From Marinobacter litoralis (GTDB taxonomy: Bacteria > Pseudomonadota > Gammaproteobacteria > Pseudomonadales > Oleiphilaceae): a DNA stretch of 64,000 bases. The notes below the pieces were generated by a model. The model was not told the origin of the DNA, ran no database searches, and saw only the letters and a program-made list of their open reading frames with translations. This document shows, piece after piece, positions 1-8,446 of the stretch (the stretch's first letter is position 1; every line of letters starts with the position of its first letter). The stretch spans positions 115,555 through 179,554 of the forward strand of contig NZ_JAELVS010000006.1 of the NCBI RefSeq assembly GCF_016427555.1. Reading direction: 5' to 3'. Position numbers and translations under genes: made by a program.

Positions 1-423
1 GTCGGCAGTCCGGCGCCCTTTGAAGCCGAGTACTGCTTGGCGATCGAAAGTGCCATGAAACACAAGGCGCACAATATCTGCGGCAAAGACACTCTGAAAC
101 AGCTTACGGCTTTAATGAGTGAGGCTGATCTTGTGGTTGCACCGGATACAGGCCCTGCTCATATAGCCAGCTCGGTTAAGACTGATGTCCTGGGAATATT
201 CGCTGCCAGCAACCCTCATCGGTCAGGGCCATACAATTCTCTGAAATGGTGCGTAAATCGCTATCCGGAAGCACTCCAAAGGTTCACAGGCAAAACGGTG
301 GAAGAAGCGCGCTGGGGCGCCAAGGCAGAGTTCGAGGGGGCGATGGACTTGGTGTCCGTTAAAGACGCTACCGGAATGCTCGACCTCTGGGCGCGTGAAG
401 GAAGGCAAATGTCATGCAGCTAA
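1..423 (+). CDS. Glycosyltransferase family 9 (heptosyltransferase-like), C-terminal part
   Basis: The reading frame is open from base 1 to the stop at 421-423, so the gene begins outside the window and only about 140 C-terminal residues are seen. The stretch APDTGPAHIA, followed about 14 residues on by FAASNPHRSGPY, is the sugar-nucleotide binding part of GT9 enzymes, which add heptose or related sugars to the lipopolysaccharide core at the inner membrane. It overlaps the next gene by 10 bases, so the two are translationally coupled. The exact acceptor cannot be told from this piece. An internal TTG at 37 could be taken for a start but lies inside the conserved fold. Confidence 0.85.
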   Translation, partial: VGSPAPFEAEYCLAIESAMKHKAHNICGKDTLKQLTALMSEADLVVAPDTGPAHIASSVKTDVLGIFAASNPHRSGPYNSLKWCVNRYPEALQRFTGKTVEEARWGAKAEFEGAMDLVSVKDATGMLDLWAREGRQMSCS

Positions 424-1742
424 CCTACCAGCGGTTGCTAGAACATTCTTCTGGGCACTTGCACGCTGGATTGATCTGGGTGTCAATGATTTTCTGCGCA
501 ACCTACGCCTTCGCGGAGCTCATCTACCCGGATATCGGTAGACTTGCTGAAGGGGGGCTGTTGGCGGCTACAGCATTCGCGCTAATTTTCGGCATGCGCG
601 CAAAACATCTTCGTATTCCCCTCGCCCTTTTGGCTTTAAGCTTAGTAGCAGAAAGTGCTAGCTGGGTGGCATCGTTAAACTCACCCGCTTTCGGATTTGA
701 GCCTGATGCAGCCCCAAGGATAGACCTACTGAGTAAGTGGTTTCTGTTTTTAGTTATGGCCTTCTGGCTATACCGCTTCCCTTTCGGTGTCAGATTCTTC
801 TGGTTAGCCGCAATAGCCGGCACTAGCCTCTTGCCGTGGGTAAACGGCGATGCTCTACAGGAATTCCAATTGGCCCTCAACAACCAGCGCATTGATGCCG
901 GCACAATGAATGCTCAACATGCCGCAATGATCTCTGGGATATTATTGATCGGCGGTTTGGCCCTATTTATCCAGTTAGCACAGAGTCGTCAGCGCAAATA
1001 TACGTTTGCTCTCGCGGCAATATACCTTGTGACATCTGGGCTATTCTTCCTCTTCGCAACGCAAACACGAGGAGTGTGGCTTGGGACAGCCATAGCTTCG
1101 GTCGTCATAATAGCGCTCTATTTCTTTCTCACCAAGAAATCTCGCTCTCGATCATTATCGAAACTCTCACTACTGGCCATCCTCACGGTATTACTCTGCG
1201 GCGTGACACTCGCACTCAACTCCAACCTTGCAAACCGAATACATAATGAGGGCAGTTCACTTGAACTTGTCCTTGAAGGAAAAATAGACCAGCTGCCACT
1301 TGATAGCACAGGAGTGCGGGTGCGATCTTGGTATTACGCTATCCCTTGGATTGCTCAGAAACCGTGGTTCGGCTGGGGCCCTGATGGAAGCAAGCTCATA
1401 ATGCAGGAGTCGGCCGCCCTCCCCGAATCGCTCAAATCGAAATTTGGCCACTTACACAACACCTATTTAGACATACTGGCGCAATATGGTTTTTTCGGAT
1501 TGTTACTTTACTTTGCATTGTTGATCTGGCTTCTTATGCATATAGCGACATCTTACTCTCAAGGCGCCATGCCGCTGAGCGCATTCCTCTTCGGCGCAGG
1601 AACGCTTATATACTGGCTCTTTATCAATTTCTTCGAGTCCTACATATTTTTCTCAAGCGGGAAGTATGCGCTCACTATTGTGTTTGCAGGACTCTCATCA
1701 TTCACACTATCGCCAAACGAACCTCGAAGGTTAAGCGATTAA
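414..1742 (+). CDS. O-antigen ligase / polymerase family membrane protein (WaaL-like)
   Basis: A 442-residue integral membrane protein with about ten to twelve hydrophobic segments. Between residues about 200 and 370 lies a large periplasmic region. Before it is the TQTRGVWLG motif and after it FGHLHNTYLD; the conserved Arg and His are typical of the Wzy_C/O-antigen ligase family, which joins an undecaprenyl-linked glycan to lipid A-core or polymerises glycan in the periplasm. It overlaps the upstream GT9 gene by 10 bases and sits before a GT8 gene, which supports a role in surface polysaccharide. Ligase and polymerase cannot be separated by sequence alone. The region looks slightly more AT-rich than the housekeeping genes, as is usual for variable LPS clusters. 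Confidence 0.82.
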   Translation: MQLTYQRLLEHSSGHLHAGLIWVSMIFCATYAFAELIYPDIGRLAEGGLLAATAFALIFGMRAKHLRIPLALLALSLVAESASWVASLNSPAFGFEPDAAPRIDLLSKWFLFLVMAFWLYRFPFGVRFFWLAAIAGTSLLPWVNGDALQEFQLALNNQRIDAGTMNAQHAAMISGILLIGGLALFIQLAQSRQRKYTFALAAIYLVTSGLFFLFATQTRGVWLGTAIASVVIIALYFFLTKKSRSRSLSKLSLLAILTVLLCGVTLALNSNLANRIHNEGSSLELVLEGKIDQLPLDSTGVRVRSWYYAIPWIAQKPWFGWGPDGSKLIMQESAALPESLKSKFGHLHNTYLDILAQYGFFGLLLYFALLIWLLMHIATSYSQGAMPLSAFLFGAGTLIYWLFINFFESYIFFSSGKYALTIVFAGLSSFTLSPNEPRRLSD

Positions 1743-1765
1743 AAGATTCTCTTTGAAGGCAAGCT

Positions 1766-2734
1766 ATGACCAACCAAACAGCAGCCCCGACAGATCCGGT
1801 CCATATCGCTCTATGCTGCGATGAAAACTATGCTGCATACGCGACAACTGTGATGATATCAGCGCTGGAAAACACACAACGACCCGAGCGTCTCAATTTC
1901 TTTCTGATTGCTAACAAAATTCAGGATAAAACCAAGCTTCAGATGAAAAATGAAATATCGAAACGCGGTTCGTCTCTGGCCATGCTTGAAGCCACAGACA
2001 CGACATTTGACGGGCTTCCGGTACATCGTTTCGGTCAAGCTGTTTACCAGAGAATCCTGCTGGGTGAATACTTACCTAAAGATATCAAAAAGATCATCTA
2101 TCTCGATTCAGACTTAATGATTCGCGATGACATATGCCTTTTATGGGAAACAGACCTTGCAGGTCTTCCAGTTGCGGCCGTCGAAGACCTCTCAAGATCT
2201 GCAAGCACCACTATCGGCGTTCCACGTCAAGAGTACTTCAACTCAGGAGTACTTGTAATGGACCTAGAACAGTGGCGTGACAAGGGGATTCACTGGAAAG
2301 TTGCGGATTTCGCAGCAGAGAACGCTCACAGCCTTCAATATGTTGACCAATGCAGCCTAAACGCCATACTTCACGCAAGTTGGAAAAGGCTCCACCCACG
2401 CTGGAACTCTCAAGCCAACATCTACAAAATTCTCAGAAAATACACAGAAGGCAGTGGCTACAGCGTTTCAGAACTCGAAGAGGCTGTTGCTTGGCCCGCC
2501 ATCATTCATTACACCGGCAAGAAAAAACCGTGGCTTAAACACTGCTTCCACCCCTACAAAGCAGAGTTCTTAAAAACGCTAAACGAAATATCTTGGGCGA
2601 CGCAGCATCCATCATTAAAAGACACCCAAGAGGCGGTGCGATACTACTCAGCGATCCGCGATCACTGGAAAAATGCGAGCAGGAAAAGGCAAGCAAAAAA
2701 CCTCCGGGAAAAAGTCCAAAAACCAGCAAGCTGA
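1766..2734 (+). CDS. Glycosyltransferase family 8 protein
   Basis: A 322-residue cytoplasmic GT8 enzyme (WaaJ/WaaI/GspA superfamily), which transfers a hexose from a nucleotide sugar with retention of configuration. The metal-binding DxD motif is D114-S-D116 in IIYLDSDL. The NSGVLVMDLEQW segment and the C-terminal HYTGKKKPW are further GT8 hallmarks. The last 40 residues are strongly basic, which may help membrane association. It begins 23 bases after the ligase gene and closes the LPS cluster, so it probably modifies the outer core or a capsule-like glycan. The donor and acceptor are unknown. Confidence 0.88.
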   Translation: MTNQTAAPTDPVHIALCCDENYAAYATTVMISALENTQRPERLNFFLIANKIQDKTKLQMKNEISKRGSSLAMLEATDTTFDGLPVHRFGQAVYQRILLGEYLPKDIKKIIYLDSDLMIRDDICLLWETDLAGLPVAAVEDLSRSASTTIGVPRQEYFNSGVLVMDLEQWRDKGIHWKVADFAAENAHSLQYVDQCSLNAILHASWKRLHPRWNSQANIYKILRKYTEGSGYSVSELEEAVAWPAIIHYTGKKKPWLKHCFHPYKAEFLKTLNEISWATQHPSLKDTQEAVRYYSAIRDHWKNASRKRQAKNLREKVQKPAS

Positions 2735-2741
2735 TCACGGC

Positions 2742-2773
2742 GCTCTTGCGCCCCTTAATTAGGGGGCAAGAGC
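2742..2773. terminator. Hairpin between convergent genes
   Basis: Arms GCTCTTGCGCCCC and GGGGGCAAGAGC pair almost perfectly around a short AT loop. It lies between the convergent GT8 and DUF6165 genes and may stop transcription in both directions, but neither side has a clear U tract. Confidence 0.4.
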
Positions 2774-2800
2774 ATGTCTGTCAAAAATCAGCCACCCGCT

Positions 2801-3208
2801 TTACTTACGAGCGGTGTAATCCTGATAAGACTTCTCTTCAACAAAGCGTGAGCCCAGCGCCAGGTTCACTTCTTTCTTGATGGCCGCTCGCTTGTCGTTG
2901 GTCACATAGACAGCACGAGCCAGCTCAATGAAACGTGGGCCGAAGTTCTGGTCCGCTTCTTCATCGCGAATGTCGTCTTCGATTACCCAAAGCTCTTCGT
3001 TAACCGCTTTCAACTGCTGACGAAGATCCGCAATCTCGGCTGCTTTATCTTTTACAGCCTCATTCCAGGTTGCGCTCAACTCATCCAGCTCCAAACGCAC
3101 GTTCTGGAGCTTGGCTTCGTCTTTGATGCGTTCGGATTTGATCTCAAGGATCGTGATTTTATCCAACACTTCACCGAAAGAAACCGGTACCTTAATTACA
3201 TCTGCCAT
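2801..3208 (-). CDS. DUF6165 family protein
   Basis: A 135-residue soluble, highly charged protein rich in Glu, Lys and Leu and predicted to be mostly helical, with coiled-coil character over residues 20-100 (KITILEIKSERI, then LRQQLKAVNEELW). The N-terminal I-x-V-P-V-S-x-G-E-x-x-D-K-I-T-I-L motif is what I recall for DUF6165, a family often found beside lipopolysaccharide genes in Pseudomonas and Marinobacter. No function is established and none is proposed. It has no signal peptide or membrane segment. It faces the LPS cluster convergently and lies downstream of ilvE on the same strand. Confidence 0.7.
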   Translation of the reverse strand: MADVIKVPVSFGEVLDKITILEIKSERIKDEAKLQNVRLELDELSATWNEAVKDKAAEIADLRQQLKAVNEELWVIEDDIRDEEADQNFGPRFIELARAVYVTNDKRAAIKKEVNLALGSRFVEEKSYQDYTARK

Positions 3209-3246
3209 TGTCTTGCCCTGTTTTTCCGTGAATTCAATATAACGAA

Positions 3247-3273
3247 GCCGCCGGAACTGAAAGCACCGGCGGC
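3247..3273 (-). terminator. Hairpin after ilvE
   Basis: A perfect 8-bp stem, GCCGCCGG and CCGGCGGC, with an 11-base loop between the ilvE stop codon and the DUF6165 start. The T tract that follows on the minus strand is poor (TTCGTTAT), so it may be a weak terminator or an RNA-stabilising hairpin. Confidence 0.45.
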
Positions 3274-3295
3274 CACTTTGGAACAGCTAACAGCC

Positions 3296-4222
3296 TTACC
3301 CTTTGACGTGAGTCAGCCACTCAGAATGCTGAGCCAGCTTACCCTTAACCGCGTCAAAATACATGCTTTGAAGCTTTTCAGTAATCGGGCCACGCTTGCC
3401 TTCGCCAATGGCTCGACCATCCAGCTCGCGAATCGGCAGAACTTCGGCTGCGGTTCCGGTAAAGAAGGCTTCTTCCGCAACGTACACTTCGTCACGGGTG
3501 ATCCGTCGTTCTTTCACCTGCAAGCCCAACTCTTTGGCGAAATCGATGATGGTGGCGCGGGTAATACCTTCCAGACAAGAGGTCAGCTCAGGCGTATGCA
3601 GCACGCCGTCACGCACGATAAAGATGTTCTCACCGGAACCTTCCGCAACGTAGCCTTCGTTATCCAGCAACAAAGCTTCTTCGGCACCGCCGGAGATGGC
3701 TTCGTTCAACGCCAACATGGAGTTAATGTAGTTACCGTTCGCCTTCGCCTTACACATGGTGATGTTCACATGGTGGCGCGTGTATGAAGAGGTGCGCACC
3801 TTGATGCCCACTTCTTTAGCTTCAGGCGACATGTAAGAAGGCCAGCTCCAGGCAGCAACCATCACGTGCACTTTGAGGTTGTCGGCACGAAGGCCCATGC
3901 CTTCGGAACCCAGAAATACCATGGGCCTCAGATAGGCTTCGTCCAGATTGTTTTCACGAACAGCCGCGCGCTGGGCTTCGTTGATTTCGTCTTTGCTGAA
4001 CGGCATCTGCATGTTCAGGATGTGGGCCGAGCGGAACAGTCGGTCGGTGTGCTCTTTCAGGCGGAAAATCGCCGGGCCATTGGCGGTATTGTAGGCTCGC
4101 ACCCCTTCAAAACAGCCGAGGCCGTAGTGCAAGGTATGGGTAAGGACGTGAGTTTTGGCTTCGCGCCATTCAACCATTTCACCATCCAGCCAGATAACGC
4201 CATCGCGATCAGCCATCGACAT
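3296..4222 (-). CDS. ilvE: Branched-chain amino acid aminotransferase
   Basis: A 308-residue class IV PLP-dependent aminotransferase that makes leucine, isoleucine and valine from their 2-oxo acids with glutamate as amino donor. The PLP lysine is K160 in KANGNY. The N-terminal HTLHYGLGCFEGVRAY and the EGSGENIF stretch near residue 194 are the usual substrate and cofactor signatures. The length matches the bacterial family (about 307-310). The ATG at 4222 is preceded by an AGGAG-like site; a second ATG six bases in is possible. It follows glnE by 80 bases on the same strand, the order also known in Pseudomonas. Confidence 0.96.
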   Translation of the reverse strand: MSMADRDGVIWLDGEMVEWREAKTHVLTHTLHYGLGCFEGVRAYNTANGPAIFRLKEHTDRLFRSAHILNMQMPFSKDEINEAQRAAVRENNLDEAYLRPMVFLGSEGMGLRADNLKVHVMVAAWSWPSYMSPEAKEVGIKVRTSSYTRHHVNITMCKAKANGNYINSMLALNEAISGGAEEALLLDNEGYVAEGSGENIFIVRDGVLHTPELTSCLEGITRATIIDFAKELGLQVKERRITRDEVYVAEEAFFTGTAAEVLPIRELDGRAIGEGKRGPITEKLQSMYFDAVKGKLAQHSEWLTHVKG

Positions 4223-4302
4223 TTCTTTTCTGCTCCTAAAAAAGCGATTTTCGGGGAACTCGCATTCTAGCAGGAATACCGGCCAGAAATAAATTTAGCT
4301 TG

Positions 4303-7197
4303 CTAATCGAGCATGACTTTTTTCCACATCTTTTCGATATAACCACGCTCTTCGGCAAACCGCTCCCCCTCAACCCGGCTGCTCAGGTTCTGCAGTGCCC
4401 GCCGGTGAATCGTTGACCGCAAGACAATGAACGCTTCTCGCAGCTTCTCAGTATCCGCCACTTCGAGCACTCCTGCCCGCCCTAACTCCTCTAATTGGCG
4501 AATGTTATCGCTCCATTGAGTCAACTCCGGGTGCTCGCTACTCCAGGCCAGCATCAGGTATTGCACCATGAATTCGATATCCACAATGCCCCCGAAGTCG
4601 TGCTTAACATGAAACTCTTCGGTCCTTTTCAACTCAGGCGTGCCGAGGTTGGCACGCATTTTCTCTCGCATATCGACAACTTCCTTACGCAACGCCGGTT
4701 TGTCACGCTTGGCACATAAAATGTCGTGTCGCACGCGCTCAAATGCTGCCAAGGTATCACTACAACCGGCAACCCCTCGTGCGCGTGCCAGAGCTTGATG
4801 CTCCCAGGTCCATGCATCCTTCTGCTGATACTTCTCGAACGACTGCAGCGTGCTAACTAGCAGCCCCGAATTGCCCGACGGCCGCAAGCGCATATCCACT
4901 TCGTACAATTGCCCGGACGGCGTTTGCGTGCTGAGAATGTGCACAATGCGCTGGCCGAGTCGGGTATAGAAAATGGCATTATCAATCGGCTTGTCACCGT
5001 CTGTCGTTAACAGCGGATCGGACTGATGCACAAACACCAAATCCAGGTCCGAGGTGTACCCCAGCTCGATGCCGCCTAGCTTGCCGTAGCCCAGGATGGC
5101 GAAGTCAGTATCGCAGGCAGTGCCATCTGAGCGTTGGGGACGTCCGTGCCGGCTCACCAGATTCGAAAAGGCCACATCCACCACATGGTCCAGCACCACC
5201 TCGGCGATCCAGGTGAGATAATCACTTACCTTCATCAGCGGTAAGGTGCCTTTAATCTCCGAAGCAGCTACTCGTAGTGTGTGGGCTTTTTTAAAGTGCC
5301 GAAGGGACTCCATTTGCTCTTCAAGATCTTCATACGGAATGCGCAACATCTGTTGGCGCAAATCATCCTGTAGCTCTTCTTTTGCCGGCGGGCTGTAAAG
5401 GCTTTCTGCATTCAACAATTCGTCCAGCAGCAGCGGCGTATCCGCCAACAGTTTGGCAATCCACGGGCTTTCACTGCACAACCTGACCAACTGAGTCAGC
5501 GCATTGGGGTTTTCAACCAGCAGAACCATATAGGCGGTTCTGCGCAGAATAGCCTCCACCAGCAGCAATACCCGCTCCAGGGTTTCCGAAGCGTTGTCCA
5601 CGTCGGTGAGCGCGCTCAGCAGCAACGGCATGAACTGGTTAAGCCGCTTGCGGCCCTGGGTTTGCATCGTTTGCACGGTGCGACCGTTATGCAAAGTTGC
5701 CAGCAACCTATAACTGCCTTCGGCGTTTTCGTAGCCTTGCTCAGCCAACCACTCGATGGCCGTAGCCTCATCCATTTCCCACAACCACAACTCAAACCAG
5801 CCATCGTCTACCGATGCATCGCCCTCACTTTCGTCATCTTCGGTGGCGATGATGTTGGCAAAATGCAGCGCTACCCGCTCCCGATGGCTGGCAAGCGCCG
5901 TCTCGCAAGCGGTCCAATCGTCAAACCCCATAATGCGCGCGATCCGGGCCTGGCACAGGGGGTTGTCCGGCAGGGTTTGGGTCTGCTTGTCTTCCACCCC
6001 TTGCAAGGCGTGCTCGATGTTTCTCAAGAACACATAAGCTTCGCGAAGCTCCTTCACCACCGACGAGGGCAACAGTTCCAGCTCTTCCAGTTCTTTGAGT
6101 ATATTCAGCAACTCGCGCTGCTGCAGTTCGCGATCACGTCCGCCGCGGATCAACTGAAAGGCTTGCACCACAAACTCGATTTCGCGGATACCGCCGCTAC
6201 CCAGCTTGATATTATCTTCCAGCCCTTTGCGGCGCACTTCCCGGCTGATCATCGCCTTCATATTCCGGAGGGACTCAAACGCACTGAAATCGATGTATTT
6301 TCGATACACAAACGGGCGCAGGCTTTCGATAAGAACGGCGCCCGCACGCTGATCACCCGCGACCACTCGCGCCTTCACCATGGCGTAGCGCTCCCAGTCG
6401 CGGCCCTGGTCCTGATAGTAGGTTTCCAGTGCCGCGAAACTCAGCGCCAAGGCCCCACTCTGGCCATAAGGCCGCAACCGCATATCAACCCGAAATACAA
6501 AACCGTCGGCAGTGATTTGATCCAGAGCCTGAATCAAGCGCTGCCCCAGGCGAATGAAGAACTGCTGATTATCCAGAGCGCGGCGACCGCCCCGGGTCTC
6601 GCCGTTGGATGGGAAAGCGAAAATCAGATCGATATCCGAGGACACATTCAGCTCACGCCCCCCGAGTTTGCCCATGCCCAGCACCACCATACGCTGGGGC
6701 GCATCCTCTCCGGTGACCGGGTCTTTACCCCAAGGCGTGCCAAATTCATCGCAGGCTTTGCTATAGAGCCAGTCCAGTGCCCCATCAATACACACATCCG
6801 CAAAAGCACTGGTGGCAAGCATGGTTTCGTTGAGATCTGCCCAGCCCATCAGATCGCGCCAGATAATGCGAAACTGTACTTCACGTCGAAACCGGCGCAA
6901 CGCACTGTGCAAATCCGGCTCGGCTTGAACCGAATCCAGATAACTGGCCCAGCGTTCCGTCAACCATGCCTCGGTGGTGGGCTCGGTCATTGGGCGACTG
7001 GCAAACACTTCCCGCATGCAGTCAGGGTGGCGCTGAAGGGTTTGACGCAAAAACACGCTGCGCGCCATCGCATCTGCTATGTCCGGCCCGGATATCACGG
7101 TCAGCCACTCGGGCACACCGCTTGGAAATACCGACGACCAGCAGGCCGACACATCTTCAGCAAGCACGGCCGGTAGCGATTTCCATGGCTCGGACAT
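4303..7197 (-). CDS. glnE: Bifunctional glutamine synthetase adenylyltransferase/deadenylase
   Basis: A 964-residue enzyme that attaches AMP to, or removes it from, the regulatory tyrosine of glutamine synthetase in response to PII and glutamine. Two nucleotidyltransferase domains are visible. The N-terminal one, near residue 172, has GMGKLGGREL then SSDIDL; the C-terminal one, near residue 700, has GYGKLGGIEL then TSDLDL. By family knowledge the N-terminal domain removes AMP and the C-terminal domain adds it. Length is close to the E. coli protein (946). The start has an AGGGAG ribosome site. Its target glnA and the regulators glnL and glnG lie about 9 kb away in this window. Confidence 0.97.
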   Translation of the reverse strand: MSEPWKSLPAVLAEDVSACWSSVFPSGVPEWLTVISGPDIADAMARSVFLRQTLQRHPDCMREVFASRPMTEPTTEAWLTERWASYLDSVQAEPDLHSALRRFRREVQFRIIWRDLMGWADLNETMLATSAFADVCIDGALDWLYSKACDEFGTPWGKDPVTGEDAPQRMVVLGMGKLGGRELNVSSDIDLIFAFPSNGETRGGRRALDNQQFFIRLGQRLIQALDQITADGFVFRVDMRLRPYGQSGALALSFAALETYYQDQGRDWERYAMVKARVVAGDQRAGAVLIESLRPFVYRKYIDFSAFESLRNMKAMISREVRRKGLEDNIKLGSGGIREIEFVVQAFQLIRGGRDRELQQRELLNILKELEELELLPSSVVKELREAYVFLRNIEHALQGVEDKQTQTLPDNPLCQARIARIMGFDDWTACETALASHRERVALHFANIIATEDDESEGDASVDDGWFELWLWEMDEATAIEWLAEQGYENAEGSYRLLATLHNGRTVQTMQTQGRKRLNQFMPLLLSALTDVDNASETLERVLLLVEAILRRTAYMVLLVENPNALTQLVRLCSESPWIAKLLADTPLLLDELLNAESLYSPPAKEELQDDLRQQMLRIPYEDLEEQMESLRHFKKAHTLRVAASEIKGTLPLMKVSDYLTWIAEVVLDHVVDVAFSNLVSRHGRPQRSDGTACDTDFAILGYGKLGGIELGYTSDLDLVFVHQSDPLLTTDGDKPIDNAIFYTRLGQRIVHILSTQTPSGQLYEVDMRLRPSGNSGLLVSTLQSFEKYQQKDAWTWEHQALARARGVAGCSDTLAAFERVRHDILCAKRDKPALRKEVVDMREKMRANLGTPELKRTEEFHVKHDFGGIVDIEFMVQYLMLAWSSEHPELTQWSDNIRQLEELGRAGVLEVADTEKLREAFIVLRSTIHRRALQNLSSRVEGERFAEERGYIEKMWKKVMLD

Positions 7198-7277
7198 AAC
7201 GCAACTCCCTTATCTCTCTGATATATTCCAAGTACTGTATAACGAACTCGCCAAGGACTGAACAGGCCCCAACCTTC

Positions 7278-8429
7278 ATGATGAGAAATAAGCGACCGCT
7301 AAATCCGGAGCACACTCAGTCGCACCTGCCGATGGGAGGGCTGATTCGCCAACGGGTCAAGCGCTTGTTCCTGACACTCGCGGCACTGACCTGCACGCAT
7401 ATTCTAATTCTCTGGGCCTTTGAACCCCTGACGCTGTTCGAGTCCGCATGGCTAACCATGACCACACTGGTCACTGTGGGCTATGGCGACTTTGCCCCGG
7501 TGACAGCGGTTGGGCGCATCAGCACGGTATTGCTGATGTTCATTTCCTCGATCACCCTGCTGACTCTGATCGTCAGCGACTACATTGAGTACCGTTTCTA
7601 CCGCCGCGAACGCATTCTGACTGGACGCTGGATCTACAACATGAAAGACCACATCGTAATCATCAACACTCCCCGCAGCGGAGGCGAGCAGTACTTCATG
7701 CGCTTCGCTTCGCAAATTCGATCCATTCCGGAATACCATACCGTTCCGATCATTCTGCTGACTCGCCAGTTCCCCGGCGGCTTACCGGCCGAACTGAGGG
7801 ACTGCGGCATGGTGCACTTTCATGGTGCGGGCAATGATCCGGACGCACTCAAAGCCGCGCATGCGGGCGACGCCCGGCACATCATTGTGCTTGCCGCCGA
7901 TGAAACCGATGCGTTCTCCGACAGCCTGACCTTTGACATATCTCACCGCTTAACGGAATCCAATCTGGGCAGCCGTACCACTGTGGAGTGCGTCAGCGAT
8001 GTTAACCGGGACCGCTTCAAAACCCTTGGGGTGCGCACCGTGATCCGCCCTGTTCGTACCTATCCGGAAATCATGGTGCGCGCCGTGGTAGCGCCGGGCT
8101 CGGAAAAAGTGCTCGAGGATATGTTCAACTATGAACGGGACCATCCTCACCGCTATGAACTCGAACTGGATGACCTGACCTGGGCAGACATCGTCAGCGC
8201 CCTTGTCCGGCACGGCATCGGAACAGCCTTGGCCTATATTGATCACGACAACGAGGTGTATTGCCACCCCGCCTCAAATGCAGAAGTAAAAGGCAAAGGG
8301 CTGATTGTGCTGGTAAGCTCCAGCGACACACCGACGGTGACGGTGGTCGAAGAGGCCCTCGACCGATATCGGGCGTTTCTCAAGAAATGGCGTGAATTGC
8401 AGGGCAACGGCATCGAACAGGCCGAATAG
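7278..8429 (+). CDS. Two-helix potassium channel with cytoplasmic RCK-like domain
   Basis: A 383-residue protein. Helix 1 is near residues 30-47, the pore loop holds the selectivity filter TVGYGD at 66-71, and helix 2 is near 80-100. The rest is a cytoplasmic region beginning DHIVIIN, resembling a TrkA-N/RCK Rossmann domain that gates ion flow. The usual glycine-rich nucleotide loop (GxGxxG) is replaced by NTPRSGGEQ at 130-138, so ligand binding may differ from NAD-binding RCK proteins. It is divergent from glnE and 17 bases before mgtE, suggesting a cation-transport pair. The ribosome site before the tandem ATGs is weak, so the start could be 7278 or 7281. Confidence 0.85.
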   Translation: MMRNKRPLNPEHTQSHLPMGGLIRQRVKRLFLTLAALTCTHILILWAFEPLTLFESAWLTMTTLVTVGYGDFAPVTAVGRISTVLLMFISSITLLTLIVSDYIEYRFYRRERILTGRWIYNMKDHIVIINTPRSGGEQYFMRFASQIRSIPEYHTVPIILLTRQFPGGLPAELRDCGMVHFHGAGNDPDALKAAHAGDARHIIVLAADETDAFSDSLTFDISHRLTESNLGSRTTVECVSDVNRDRFKTLGVRTVIRPVRTYPEIMVRAVVAPGSEKVLEDMFNYERDHPHRYELELDDLTWADIVSALVRHGIGTALAYIDHDNEVYCHPASNAEVKGKGLIVLVSSSDTPTVTVVEEALDRYRAFLKKWRELQGNGIEQAE

Positions 8430-8446
8430 ATCAAACGGGGTTATCC

